Origin: Sphingobacterium faecale
GTDB taxonomy: Bacteria > Bacteroidota > Bacteroidia > Sphingobacteriales > Sphingobacteriaceae
NCBI RefSeq assembly: GCF_016746095.1
Contig: NZ_JAERTY010000017.1
Coordinates: forward strand, 1-63,072
Direction of reading: 5' to 3'
DNA length: 63,072 nt
The notes under the pieces are model-generated. The model worked only from the letters and a program-made list of their open reading frames with translations. It was not told the DNA's origin and searched no databases. Position 1 is the stretch's first letter, and every line of letters begins with the position of its first letter. A program made the translations under genes and the position numbers. Positions 24,408-33,996 of this stretch are shown here, one piece after another.

Positions 24408-24633
24408 GATAGTAAGGAGTCGTCTTTCGTGGGCAGGAAGTGATCCGCCAATAGTCGGACGCGGTCCTAATAACGTGAAATGATGCCTGTAGGTTTACCG
24501 ACATCGATCAGCTAGAAGATAAGCTCTAGAAACCTTCCCTATTTGAAAGGTGATAAAATCGGCTATACGGTAGGGAAAGTGAGATAGCTCCTTCTCTCCT
24601 ATTGTGATGCAATTAAATATTGGATATATTAGG
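24408..24633 (+). repeat. Direct repeat of about 225 bp, copy B
   Basis: The partner of 21830-22059. The left end reads VVFRGQEVIRQ, an ORF6N-like trace clearer than in copy A, then RFTDIDQLEDKL and PYLKGDKIGYTVGKVR. It ends 57 nt before the lipase gene start and may supply its promoter. The copies differ by point changes and short indels. Confidence 0.75.
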
Positions 24634-24690
24634 ATCATTAATTACTATAGGAAATCCTGATGTGAAAATGAGAGGAATAATATACCGAAA

Positions 24691-25476
24691 ATGAAAAATC
24701 TAAAATTAAAATATCCTATAGTTTTGATTCATGGAACAGCGGCTAGGGATAACAGTTTATTCTGGGGCCGAATTCCGAAAACCTTCTCAGAAAACAACAT
24801 CCCCTTCTATTACGGAAACACTGATCCATGGGGCAGTGTGACAAATAACGCAAAAATGCTTAAATCGTCTCTTCAAGAAATAGTAGAAAGAAGCGATGTG
24901 GAAAAATTCAATCTGATAGCGCACTCTAAAGGAGGAATAGATGCTCGTCACTTAATTTCGAAGCTAAATGAAGACAACAGGATTGCGTCCCTAACGACTA
25001 TATCGACTCCTCATATGGGGACTCCGATTGCTGATTTCTTTCTTGAAAGGTATCTTTCTGATGATTCGATTACAAAAAAGATCGTGCAGAAAATTGCATT
25101 TCTTTTCGGGGGAAACTCTCCCGACCCGATTGAACTGATCCGAAATATAAGCACTGGTAATATGCAGATTTTCAATGCAGAGAATCAGAATAGCGATAAA
25201 GTGTACTATCAAAGTATAGCATCAACAATGAATATTCCGCAAGATGATTTGTTCTATGCCCTTACCTTTAAATATCTGAAAAGAACCGCTGGAGAGAATG
25301 ATGGAATGGTACCTCTAGAAAATACTAAATGGGGTGATAAATTTGAACATATAAAGACAACAAAAGGCATATCTCATGCGGGTATTACAGATATAGGCCG
25401 TATGAAAATCGGAAATCTAAATATACCACAGGTCTACCTGGGTATTGCTGACGGATTGAAAAGTATCGGACTATAA
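24691..25476 (+). CDS. Lipase/esterase, alpha/beta hydrolase, no signal peptide
   Basis: A 261-residue protein of the bacterial lipase type. The oxyanion motif is YPIVLIHGTAARDN (about 8-21), the nucleophile elbow AHSKGG (serine at about residue 78), a helical lid follows STPHMGTPIADFF, the acid is in GENDGMVPL and the histidine in GISHAGI. The order fits triacylglycerol lipase-like enzymes. There is no signal peptide, which is unusual for secreted lipases, so it may act in the cytosol or be exported another way. It lies alone downstream of repeat copy B. Substrate unknown. Confidence 0.75.
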   Translation: MKNLKLKYPIVLIHGTAARDNSLFWGRIPKTFSENNIPFYYGNTDPWGSVTNNAKMLKSSLQEIVERSDVEKFNLIAHSKGGIDARHLISKLNEDNRIASLTTISTPHMGTPIADFFLERYLSDDSITKKIVQKIAFLFGGNSPDPIELIRNISTGNMQIFNAENQNSDKVYYQSIASTMNIPQDDLFYALTFKYLKRTAGENDGMVPLENTKWGDKFEHIKTTKGISHAGITDIGRMKIGNLNIPQVYLGIADGLKSIGL

Positions 25477-25679
25477 AGAGTCAATAATGATTTACGTCCA
25501 TTTCTATGTACTTATCCACGATTTGGTCGAATGTATTCTCAGCCATGTCATCTATACTTCTTAAGGTGGTTATTTTTGAGTTTGAAGGAGTGATGTGGCA
25601 GCTGGGGCGAGCATGAATGGGTGCTGCATGTTGACTACAAATAAAAACAATGGGGGTATAAAAAACTAAAATATTTTTA

Positions 25680-25687
25680 TATGTTTG
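25680..25687 (+). promoter_or_regulatory. TAnnTTTG -7 element before sigma gene (locus 2)
   Basis: TATGTTTG matches the Bacteroidota -7 consensus exactly and lies 28 nt upstream of the TTG start at 25716, giving a leader of about 20 nt. No good TTTG -33 element is seen at the expected distance. The position supports the TTG start. Confidence 0.4.
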
Positions 25688-25715
25688 TGCGGATACCACC
25701 AATTTAACCAAGACA

Positions 25716-26321
25716 TTGCCTAACTCAAAAACACATACGGATCTGACTCTCTTGGAACGACTTCAGCAGAGAGACAGCGTGGGAATGAATCTTGTCTACG
25801 AACTTTATTGGGCGCCTATGCTGAGTCACGCCTTTCGTATGTTGCAAGATGAAAATCAGTGTCAGGATATTCTGCAAGAAGTCTTTCTGACACTATGGCA
25901 AAAGGCTCCTACACTACGGCCTAACACGGAGCTAGCTGCATATCTACATACTTTAGTCCGTAACCGGGTATTGAATGCCTTAGCTAAAGAGAAAGTCAAA
26001 ACTAATCATCTCGAATCATTTGTTTATTTTGTTCAGGAGGAGTATTTAGCTCCGGATATGTTTTATATTGAGCAAGAACTAGCCAGGGAAATCGATATAG
26101 AAGTATCGAAAATGCCTGAAGCCATGCGGCATGTCTACGAACTGAGCCGTGTACAACAACTCTCCCATCAGGAAATCTCTGTACTACTCCAGATATCGCC
26201 TCACACGGTAAAGCGTCAATTGAACAAGGTACTTAATAGACTGCGGCAATATATCAAGCAAAAAAACTATTTTTTCATACTGACAATCAACATCTTACTA
26301 TTTATTTTATTTTTAGCGTGA
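25716..26321 (+). CDS. ECF RNA polymerase sigma factor (locus 2)
   Basis: A 201-residue ECF sigma factor. Region 2: LVYELYWAPMLSHAFRML with CQDILQEVFLTLWQKAP and LAAYLHTLVRNRVLNAL. Region 4: MPEAMRHVYELSRVQQLSHQE with the HTH ISVLLQISPHTVKRQLNKVL, then a hydrophobic tail. No in-frame ATG lies upstream before a stop, so TTG at 25716 is the probable start. It heads a fecR-susC-susD operon. Confidence 0.88.
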   Translation: MPNSKTHTDLTLLERLQQRDSVGMNLVYELYWAPMLSHAFRMLQDENQCQDILQEVFLTLWQKAPTLRPNTELAAYLHTLVRNRVLNALAKEKVKTNHLESFVYFVQEEYLAPDMFYIEQELAREIDIEVSKMPEAMRHVYELSRVQQLSHQEISVLLQISPHTVKRQLNKVLNRLRQYIKQKNYFFILTINILLFILFLA

Positions 26322-26479
26322 TACCAAAGCCTTCGGCAACGGTTATCCCTCTGAAGAAACAATGGTAAAGAAAGAAACGTATAGCAAGAATCAGAAAGAG
26401 CAAAAGGAGATGTAAAATCGGCTCAAAATTACATCAAGATTGAAAAAAGTACGACAATGTACTATAAAGAGAAAACAGT

Positions 26480-27625
26480 ATGGACAGGATCGCATTCCAA
26501 GAATTAGTAGAAAAATATCAACAAGGCACTTGTACGCCAGAAGAGGAAATACAACTCCTGAGCTGGTATAATGTATATATGAAAAGCCAACCCTCAGGAA
26601 CTGTGCCGGAAGGGTACCATGCGATAAAGCAACAAACCTGGTTGAAGATCCAGTCCGAGCTAACGACCAAAAAGGCCAAAAATATCGGTCTCTATCCGCG
26701 TCTGGCAAGGTGTGCTGCAGCTGCAATACTGTTGTTAAGTTTAACGTTTGCTTACGTCCGCTTTTTCCAAACTACTCCACAACCCGTCTATACAGAGTCA
26801 GACTTCCTACCAGGGGGTAAACGTGCAACACTGCAACTCGCAAGCGGTGAACGTATAACGCTCGATGAAACACAAGGAGTTATCTTGATCAACGAAGATG
26901 GCATAAGCTATAATGGGGATCATAGTGCTATCGCCCAATTAAAAGATGTACAGCAATTGAAACTCCAGACTCCAAAGGGCGGAACCTATCGAGTCATACT
27001 ACCCGATGGCTCGCAAGTGTGGTTAAATGCGAATACAACCCTCTACTATCCAAGTCAGTTTAGTGATAGTATAAGGAGTGTGGAGCTAGAAGGAGAAGCA
27101 TATTTTGCTATTGCCAAAGCGGAGCGCAAAGGGGCCAAAATACCCTTTATTGTAAAAAGTAAGGGGCAGCTGGTGGAGGTTCTCGGCACAGAATTCAATA
27201 TTTCGGCATATCCGGAAGATCAAGAAAACAGAACCTCATTGGTGGAAGGGTCTATCCGGCTTTCGTTACCTCAAAACCGGAATCTTAGCCGCGAAAATTC
27301 AATGTTGCTACGCCCCGGTGAACAGGCTGTAAATAGTAACGGGACACTCCATAAAACCCAAGTAGAATTAGCACGCTTTACCTCTTGGAAAGATGGCATC
27401 TTCTACTTTCGCGACGCAGACATAGATGAAGTAGCGAAACAATTGGAACGCTGGTATGACGTGGAAGTCGTCTATCAGGGAGCAAAGACAAAAAAACAAT
27501 TTACAGGGGAAATACCCCGAGACAGCAATGCTTCAGAAATACTAACCATGCTCGAATTCTTCGGTCTACAATACCATATCGAAGGGCGTCGCATAATACT
27601 ATCCAATAATCAAAACCAAGAATAA
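26480..27625 (+). CDS. FecR-family anti-sigma factor (locus 2)
   Basis: A 381-residue protein with a cytosolic N-terminus (YQQGTCTPEEEIQLLSWYN), one membrane helix (about 78-95: CAAAAILLLSLTFAYVRF), a FecR domain (QTPKGGTYRVILPDGSQVWL, VEGSIRLSL, LLRPGEQAV) and a C-terminal DUF4974-like domain (FYFRDADIDEVAKQLERWYD). It follows its sigma gene by 158 nt. It should pass a signal from the STN domain of SusC at 27807. Confidence 0.92.
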   Translation: MDRIAFQELVEKYQQGTCTPEEEIQLLSWYNVYMKSQPSGTVPEGYHAIKQQTWLKIQSELTTKKAKNIGLYPRLARCAAAAILLLSLTFAYVRFFQTTPQPVYTESDFLPGGKRATLQLASGERITLDETQGVILINEDGISYNGDHSAIAQLKDVQQLKLQTPKGGTYRVILPDGSQVWLNANTTLYYPSQFSDSIRSVELEGEAYFAIAKAERKGAKIPFIVKSKGQLVEVLGTEFNISAYPEDQENRTSLVEGSIRLSLPQNRNLSRENSMLLRPGEQAVNSNGTLHKTQVELARFTSWKDGIFYFRDADIDEVAKQLERWYDVEVVYQGAKTKKQFTGEIPRDSNASEILTMLEFFGLQYHIEGRRIILSNNQNQE

Positions 27626-27704
27626 GATGAGATATCCAACGTAAAGAAACAGAGAACTGATAGTATATATAACTATCTAAGCGGTAAGGGAATCCCATAA
27701 AATA

Positions 27705-27734
27705 CCGGATAGGGCCTTCGAAAACACTATCCGG
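27705..27734 (+). promoter_or_regulatory. Stem-loop in the leader before susC (locus 2)
   Basis: CCGGATAG (27705-27712) and CTATCCGG (27727-27734) form a perfect 8-bp stem with a 14-nt loop, 72 nt upstream of the susC ATG. GGTA near 27692 and TACC near 27703 can add a small preceding stem. No T run follows. It matches in position the leader stem-loop of locus 1. Confidence 0.45.
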
Positions 27735-27806
27735 CAGATCGATCGGGTCATCCCTTTACAAATTTTACTAATCAACAAAGTTATCACACCCAACCATTAC
27801 AAAAGT

Positions 27807-30800
27807 ATGGACTTAAATTCTATTACGCAATATAAGCGAGTTATTATGCGTGTAAAATTAATGATCTTCCTCTTGGTTGCTGGCATTATTCAAGTGAGTG
27901 CTACGTCTGTTTTCAGTCAAAACATCACTTTGAATAAGAAAAGCATTAGCTTAGAGGAAGTATTGCAGGCTATTAAAGAACAGACTGGCCTCTTATATTT
28001 TTACGATAGCCCAGAAATACGGCAAACTATAGTCGACATACATGTCAAAAATGCCAGCCTGACAAAAGTTCTCGAGATAGCGCTACAAAATACGGGCTAC
28101 TCGTATAAAATTAATAAAAACAATATCCTTATCCGGAAGAGGGATTTCAACAAGGTAAATAAGCATATAAAAAGTCCTGCTACCGAAGCAGAAAATGAAC
28201 TGCAAAAAATCCAGCTTCCTGAAGTCCGAGGTCAGATAACAGACAGTACAGGAAGAGCATTAGTGGGGGCTACTGTACGGGTTGTGAATTTGAAAGATAA
28301 GCACATAAATCTGTTTACACAGACAAATAATGTAGGTGAATTCATTCTCAAGGATGTCCCCGAAGCCAGTAGACTTAGTATTTCGTATATCGGATATATG
28401 AGTTTAGAAGTTCCTGCTTCGAACAATGTAGGGGTGCTGGTATTAAAAAGAATGCAATCGACCGTACAAGAAGTGTTAATCAATGCGGGTTATTACACGG
28501 TAAAAGACAGGGAAAAAACAGGGAGCATAGCAAAAATAACAGCAAAGGAAATTGAGAACCAACCGGTAAGCAATCCTTTGGAAGCATTGCAGGGACGGAT
28601 GGCTGGTGTCTACATTACTCAAAATTCGGGAACACCGGGTGGTGGGTTTGACGTAAAAATAAGGGGTCAGAACAGTATAATGGCTGGAAATGCCCCTCTG
28701 TACATAGTCGATGGTGTGTCTTTGGATGCAGAAAGCTTAGGATCTAGATATACTGGCATGATTCTTAGAGCAGGTAACATTAGCCCCCTAAATGCTATTG
28801 ACCCATCAACAATCGCTTCTATCGAAGTGCTTAAAGATGCGGATGCAACAGCTATTTATGGCTCAAGAGGGGCAAATGGTGTAATTTTGATTACGACGAA
28901 AAATGGTGCTGCTGATGGTAATACACATGTAAACTTTTTAATGAATACAGGTATTGCTTCAATTTCCCGTAAACTCGATCTTCTAGATACGGAGCAGTAC
29001 CTAGAAATGCGAAGAGAGGCATACGCTAATGATGGAATAACCCAATATCCGGCAAATGCATATGATGTGAACGGAGCTTGGGATACGGATCGCTACACCG
29101 ATTGGCAAAAGGTACTGATTGGTGGCACAGCCAGAAATTATCGTTTACAAGGAGGTATGAATGGGGGAAATGAATCCACCCATTTCCAATTGAGTGCTGC
29201 TTATCAAAATGAAACAACTGTTTTTCCAGGAAACTTCAACTATGGCCGTGCTACTGTACAATCCAACACCACTCACACTAGTAAAAATAAGCGTTTTTCG
29301 GTAACAGTAAACTTAGGTTACAACAGCGAGAACAACTATTTACCAGCAACGGATCCGTCATTTAAAGCTTATAACTTGCCTCCGAATGCTCCTGATTTAT
29401 ACGATAAGAGTGGGAATTTAAACTGGGAAAACGGTACTTGGAAAAACCCGCTTGCAGAAATGAATGAACAGTATAGACAACGATCTAATGGTTTACGGGC
29501 AAATGGGCTTATGTCTTACAAATTGATGGAAAATCTCGAGTTTAAGATAAATACGGGATATAATACTGCTGAACAGAAAGATAATAGCGCTAGGCCTCAT
29601 ACATGGTTTAATCCAGCCTCGGGAAGAACATCGGCAGATTCGCAAATTACCATTCATGAGACTGGAAAGCGAGGATGGCTAATTGAACCCCAGCTACGGT
29701 GGAGGAAAGAAGTAGGTATATCTAAATTTGACGCGTTATTTGGAGGTTCATTTCAAGATCAGAATAATGAAAATCTGGTGCAATATGGTATAGGATTTCC
29801 TGACAACAGTTTAATAAACAATTTAAGTGCGGCTTCGCAAGTGGGTGTTTATGAGCATACGTCTTCGCAATACCGTTACCAATCATTATTCGGACGCATT
29901 AATTACAAATTTAGAGAACAAGTCATTATTAACCTAACAGGAAGACGCGATGGATCGAGTCGCTTTGCCCCTGGTAACAAATTTGGAAATTTTGGTGCGA
30001 TAGGTGCTGCGTGGATTTTTTCGGAACAGCTTGACTATAAGTGGTTGAATCTGGGTAAGATCCGTGCAAGTTATGGGATTACTGGTAATGATCAGATCGG
30101 AAACTATCAATATCTTCAAACCTATAAAATCGAAAACCGTAACCGATATTCAGGAACTGTGGGTTTTACTCCTACGCGTCTAGGAAACAATCATTTTAAA
30201 TGGGAGGCAAATCGTAAATTCGAATTAGGATTGGATTTAAGCTTTTTTGAAGACCGCTTGACTTTTTCAACGGACTATTATAACAATCGTTCCTCTAATC
30301 AACTCATCAACTACTCGCTCCCCGGCACTACGGGCTTCGGGTCAATCCAACGTAATCTAGATGCTTTAGTTCAAAACACCGGATTGGAATTCAATGTATC
30401 AGGAGTCGCAATGAAAAAAGAGAACCTGTATTGGAATATTTCGGTTAACTTATCCTTACCTAAAAATAAACTTCTTTCATTTCCTGGCTTAGTAGGATCT
30501 ACTTATGCTAATACCTATGTCGTAGGAGAATCTTTGACAATCTCTAAACGCTATAACTATCTAGGGGTCGATCCTGAAACCGGATATTTTATGTTCAGGG
30601 ATTATAATAATGACAATCTCATTACTTCACTTGAAGACCGAAAGGTCTACGTAGACTATTCAAATCCTAAATTTCATGGTGGAATCGCAAATTCACTGAG
30701 TTATAAAAATTGGTCTGCCGATGTGTTTTTTCAGTTTGTTAACCGGATGTTACAAAATGCTTATTCCGGAGGATTAATTCCCGGAGGAATGTATAATCAG

Positions 30801-31130
30801 CCAGCAGCTGTGATGGAAGGCCGATGGCAAAATACAGGAGATGAAGCCAGTTTCCAACGCTTCTCTACAGGTTCAGATTCTAAAGCATATATTGGAGCTT
30901 CGAATTACTCCATAAGTGACCAGGCCATATCCGACGCATCATTTTTACGTCTTAAAAATCTTGCCATATCGTATAAAACGAAGTTTAGAAATCAAAACAG
31001 ATATTGCAAATTTATGATACAAGGACAAAATCTATTAACGTTTACAAGCTTTGAGGGAGCTGATCCAGAACAATATTACTATCTGCCTGCTTTGCGTAAA
31101 CTCGTCTTTGGAATTGAATTGCACATTTAA
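27807..31130 (+). CDS. SusC/RagA-family TonB-dependent transporter with STN domain (locus 2)
   Basis: A 1107-residue transporter. An alternative start at 27846 gives a more compact signal peptide (RVKLMIFLLVAGIIQVSAT). The STN domain is at about 38-112 (NITLNKKSISLEEVLQAIKE, ending NNILIRK), the carboxypeptidase-regulatory-like domain at about 140-210 (VRGQITDSTGRALVGATVRV), then the plug (KDREKTGSIAKIT, NPLEALQGRMAGVYITQNSG) and the barrel. With SusD (31140) it forms the import complex. The substrate is unknown because no glycosidase accompanies it. Confidence 0.92.
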   Translation: MDLNSITQYKRVIMRVKLMIFLLVAGIIQVSATSVFSQNITLNKKSISLEEVLQAIKEQTGLLYFYDSPEIRQTIVDIHVKNASLTKVLEIALQNTGYSYKINKNNILIRKRDFNKVNKHIKSPATEAENELQKIQLPEVRGQITDSTGRALVGATVRVVNLKDKHINLFTQTNNVGEFILKDVPEASRLSISYIGYMSLEVPASNNVGVLVLKRMQSTVQEVLINAGYYTVKDREKTGSIAKITAKEIENQPVSNPLEALQGRMAGVYITQNSGTPGGGFDVKIRGQNSIMAGNAPLYIVDGVSLDAESLGSRYTGMILRAGNISPLNAIDPSTIASIEVLKDADATAIYGSRGANGVILITTKNGAADGNTHVNFLMNTGIASISRKLDLLDTEQYLEMRREAYANDGITQYPANAYDVNGAWDTDRYTDWQKVLIGGTARNYRLQGGMNGGNESTHFQLSAAYQNETTVFPGNFNYGRATVQSNTTHTSKNKRFSVTVNLGYNSENNYLPATDPSFKAYNLPPNAPDLYDKSGNLNWENGTWKNPLAEMNEQYRQRSNGLRANGLMSYKLMENLEFKINTGYNTAEQKDNSARPHTWFNPASGRTSADSQITIHETGKRGWLIEPQLRWRKEVGISKFDALFGGSFQDQNNENLVQYGIGFPDNSLINNLSAASQVGVYEHTSSQYRYQSLFGRINYKFREQVIINLTGRRDGSSRFAPGNKFGNFGAIGAAWIFSEQLDYKWLNLGKIRASYGITGNDQIGNYQYLQTYKIENRNRYSGTVGFTPTRLGNNHFKWEANRKFELGLDLSFFEDRLTFSTDYYNNRSSNQLINYSLPGTTGFGSIQRNLDALVQNTGLEFNVSGVAMKKENLYWNISVNLSLPKNKLLSFPGLVGSTYANTYVVGESLTISKRYNYLGVDPETGYFMFRDYNNDNLITSLEDRKVYVDYSNPKFHGGIANSLSYKNWSADVFFQFVNRMLQNAYSGGLIPGGMYNQPAAVMEGRWQNTGDEASFQRFSTGSDSKAYIGASNYSISDQAISDASFLRLKNLAISYKTKFRNQNRYCKFMIQGQNLLTFTSFEGADPEQYYYLPALRKLVFGIELHI

Positions 31131-31139
31131 CTCAGAAAA

Positions 31140-32525
31140 ATGAAACTTAATATTATATATATACTATGCTGCTTTTTAATCAGCGTATCAATTAGTTCTT
31201 GCCAGAAATTTCTAGAAATCGATGCCCCTTTCGGAGAAGTAACCGAAGAGGCAATGTTCTCCAATGAATCATCAGCCAACTCGGCTGTAACATCGCTATA
31301 CGCCAGATTGAGAGAAGACGTAATGGTAGCTGGTAGCTTCAATGGCATGGGAATACTAATGGGCTTGTACGCCGATGAATTAGACAATTATTCTGCTGCT
31401 GGAGGTAGCTTGGATTTATTTCAAAAACATCAGATTCTTATATCTAACGCGACTGTAAAATCCATCTGGGACAATTCTTACCAAACTATATATATGTGCA
31501 ACACTGTGCTGAACGGTCTTGAAGCATCAACGGGATTGTCTGTTGAGAAAAAAGACCAATTGAAAGGAGAAGTGCTATTTGTCCGTTCATTGGTTTATTT
31601 CTACTTGATAAATCTGTTTGGAGAGGTTCCTTATATTGAGATTACAGATCATGAAGCGAACAGCAAGGTCTCTAAGCTGTCTATAGAAACAATGTATGGA
31701 CATATACTAGATGATTTGGGAAAAGCAAAGATATTATTATCGGACAAGTTTGACGCTGCGAACCGAACAAGAGCAAATGTATATGCTGTACATGCGTTGA
31801 TGGCGAGATGTTACCTGTACCTAGAACAGTGGGACAATGCATTAACAAGTAGTAATGAAGTGCTCTCTAAAAGTTCACTTTTTAGCCTTTTACCACTAGA
31901 TAAAGTTTTCCTAAGAAATAGTCAGGAAGCTATATTACAATTAAAACCCGAAACAGAAGGACGCTCGACACGTGAGGCCGATGTTCATGTTTTACTTTCT
32001 GGTCCTCCCCTAAATTTTGCGTTGAATAAACGAGTTGAAACCATGATGGAAGCTGGAGATCTACGTAGTCAAAAGTGGATCGGTGTATTGACAAAAGGAT
32101 CCGATCGGTGGTTATTCTCTAATAAATATAAAGAAAGGACTTGGAAAGATGTTTCTCCTGAATATTCTACGGTCTTCCGGTTGGCGGAACTGTACCTAAT
32201 TAGAGCAGAAGCTAAAGCCATGTTGAATGACATTGATGGAGCAACCGACGACCTCAATGAGATTAGAACCCGTGCCGAATTAAACCCAAAACAAAATCTT
32301 ACGAAAGAATTATTTTTAGATGCTCTCGTGCAGGAACGTAGGGTCGAACTATTGGCGGAACACGGGCATCGCTGGTTTGATTTGAAACGATGGGGAAAAG
32401 CAGATGAGGTGCTTAAGTTAGTAAAACCCTCCTGGAAACCAACAAATATTCTATTACCCCTACCTGAGGCAGAAATATTAATGAACCCGAACTTATTGCC
32501 GCAGAACACAGGTTACCAGCAATAA
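31140..32525 (+). CDS. SusD/RagB-family lipoprotein (locus 2)
   Basis: A 461-residue lipoprotein (lipobox SISSC at about residues 18-22). The SusD scaffold shows in GEVLFVRSLVYFYLINLFGE, NVYAVHALMARCYLYLEQWD, FRLAELYLIRAEAKAM and the C-terminal HRWFDLKRWG and LLPLPEAEILMNPN. It starts 9 nt after susC stops. It binds the substrate at the cell surface and closes the SusC barrel. Confidence 0.92.
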   Translation: MKLNIIYILCCFLISVSISSCQKFLEIDAPFGEVTEEAMFSNESSANSAVTSLYARLREDVMVAGSFNGMGILMGLYADELDNYSAAGGSLDLFQKHQILISNATVKSIWDNSYQTIYMCNTVLNGLEASTGLSVEKKDQLKGEVLFVRSLVYFYLINLFGEVPYIEITDHEANSKVSKLSIETMYGHILDDLGKAKILLSDKFDAANRTRANVYAVHALMARCYLYLEQWDNALTSSNEVLSKSSLFSLLPLDKVFLRNSQEAILQLKPETEGRSTREADVHVLLSGPPLNFALNKRVETMMEAGDLRSQKWIGVLTKGSDRWLFSNKYKERTWKDVSPEYSTVFRLAELYLIRAEAKAMLNDIDGATDDLNEIRTRAELNPKQNLTKELFLDALVQERRVELLAEHGHRWFDLKRWGKADEVLKLVKPSWKPTNILLPLPEAEILMNPNLLPQNTGYQQ

Positions 32526-32562
32526 ATATTACCCCTATTATAACGTTATTTAATAAATAGAC

Positions 32563-33996
32563 ATGAAGATTTTATTGAAATCCAACTATATTACACTTAT
32601 ACAGATTATTGCTTTAATTTGCTACAATCTATCTACAGTTCAAGCACAACAGGGAGCCAAAAAGGCACGCTTATCCCCTACAAGTTTCCCTGAGCTGCGT
32701 TTTGCCAACATTAAAGGTGCTCCAAAACTGGAACGACCACAATTGATTTTAGGTGAGACTAAACCTGTGAAAGGTGAAGGAATGGGATGGGCCTCCCCTG
32801 CATTTTATGATGTGGATGGTGATGGGAAGAAAGATCTGCTAATTGGTGAATTTGCTAGTAGGCTAGAAGATAACGGTATTCCGGTTGGCCATTTTGTTAG
32901 AATGTATAAGAATATCGGAACTGAAGAAGAGCCTAAGTTCAATGACTTTTATAATTACCTCAGGCCTATTGACCCATATAATACAGGTCCTCTATCTATT
33001 TCGACTTGGTGTTGTCTGGGTTTTACTCCGAAACTAATAGACCTAGATGGTGACGGGCTAACAGATTTGCTTACTGGACAATATGAAAATGGATTCATTA
33101 CCTGGTTCAAGGGAACTAAAGAGAACAGGTATCAAAAAGATGGATTTTTACCTGGAGTACATATTCCGCAATTTGGTGATCATATGGTTGGTAGACGAAA
33201 TTCAAATCATTCTGTCCCATGGACCGATCCCGAAAGTTGGTATTATTGGAATTACTCGGTTGCAGATTTTGGAGATTTTGATGGCGATGGTTTAATAGAC
33301 ATGATCACAGGCGGCTCGACATTAAGAATCAGCAAAAACATCGGAACTAAATCAGAACCGGTATTTGGTAAAAGAGAACTGCTATTAGATACAAATGGTC
33401 TAGCTCTGCGAGTACCCCCTGCCGATGGCAAGCCAGGAACATATAATGGCGGCCAACCTAATAATGGACACCAAATGGTACCTACGGTCTTTGATTGGGA
33501 CAAGGATGGAATTCTGGACTTATTGGTTACGAATATGTATGCACATAATGGGAGTCCTGTAGTTACTTTCTTTAAAGGTGTAGAATCAGCAAAGGAAATT
33601 CGCTTTGAACCTGGAGTGACACTTTTTGAAGCTGGTGATGGTGGAAAAGCTTTCCCTGGGTCATATGTACATCTGGCAGTTGTAGATTGGAATAATGATG
33701 GCGTTATGGACTTGGTAATAGGAACGAGTGTGGCAGTTTCTAATGGTGTTTTCCATGCGAAGTTGGCGTGGGATTGGGAATCTGAAACCAAAAGCCTTAA
33801 AAAACATAATGCTTTGCTTTCTGCCGAAAGCAGAAGAAATCTAGATGCTGATTTGGAAAAGATGCGGCAAAGAAATGTTCCAGAAGAAAATTATCAACGG
33901 ATATTTGAACATTATTATGGAAAGGCAGAATACAAAGATCTAGCTCACCAAGGCTATATCTATGTGATGCTCGGAAAAAAGGAGCGTAATGACTAA
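32563..33996 (+). CDS. FG-GAP/VCBS repeat secreted protein
   Basis: A 477-residue exported protein (signal peptide ending VQAQQ). At least five calcium-binding loops of FG-GAP/VCBS type are visible: DVDGDGKKDLLIG, DLDGDGLTDLLTG, DFDGDGLIDMITG, DWDKDGILDLLV and DWNNDGVMDLVIG. They indicate a beta-propeller. In Bacteroidota such propellers serve as binding proteins or, with extra domains, as lyases; no lyase domain is recognised here. It lies between susD and the DsbD_N-TlpA gene, overlapping the latter by 8 nt, so it is a core member of this operon and probably helps bind the imported compound. Confidence 0.82.
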   Translation: MKILLKSNYITLIQIIALICYNLSTVQAQQGAKKARLSPTSFPELRFANIKGAPKLERPQLILGETKPVKGEGMGWASPAFYDVDGDGKKDLLIGEFASRLEDNGIPVGHFVRMYKNIGTEEEPKFNDFYNYLRPIDPYNTGPLSISTWCCLGFTPKLIDLDGDGLTDLLTGQYENGFITWFKGTKENRYQKDGFLPGVHIPQFGDHMVGRRNSNHSVPWTDPESWYYWNYSVADFGDFDGDGLIDMITGGSTLRISKNIGTKSEPVFGKRELLLDTNGLALRVPPADGKPGTYNGGQPNNGHQMVPTVFDWDKDGILDLLVTNMYAHNGSPVVTFFKGVESAKEIRFEPGVTLFEAGDGGKAFPGSYVHLAVVDWNNDGVMDLVIGTSVAVSNGVFHAKLAWDWESETKSLKKHNALLSAESRRNLDADLEKMRQRNVPEENYQRIFEHYYGKAEYKDLAHQGYIYVMLGKKERND

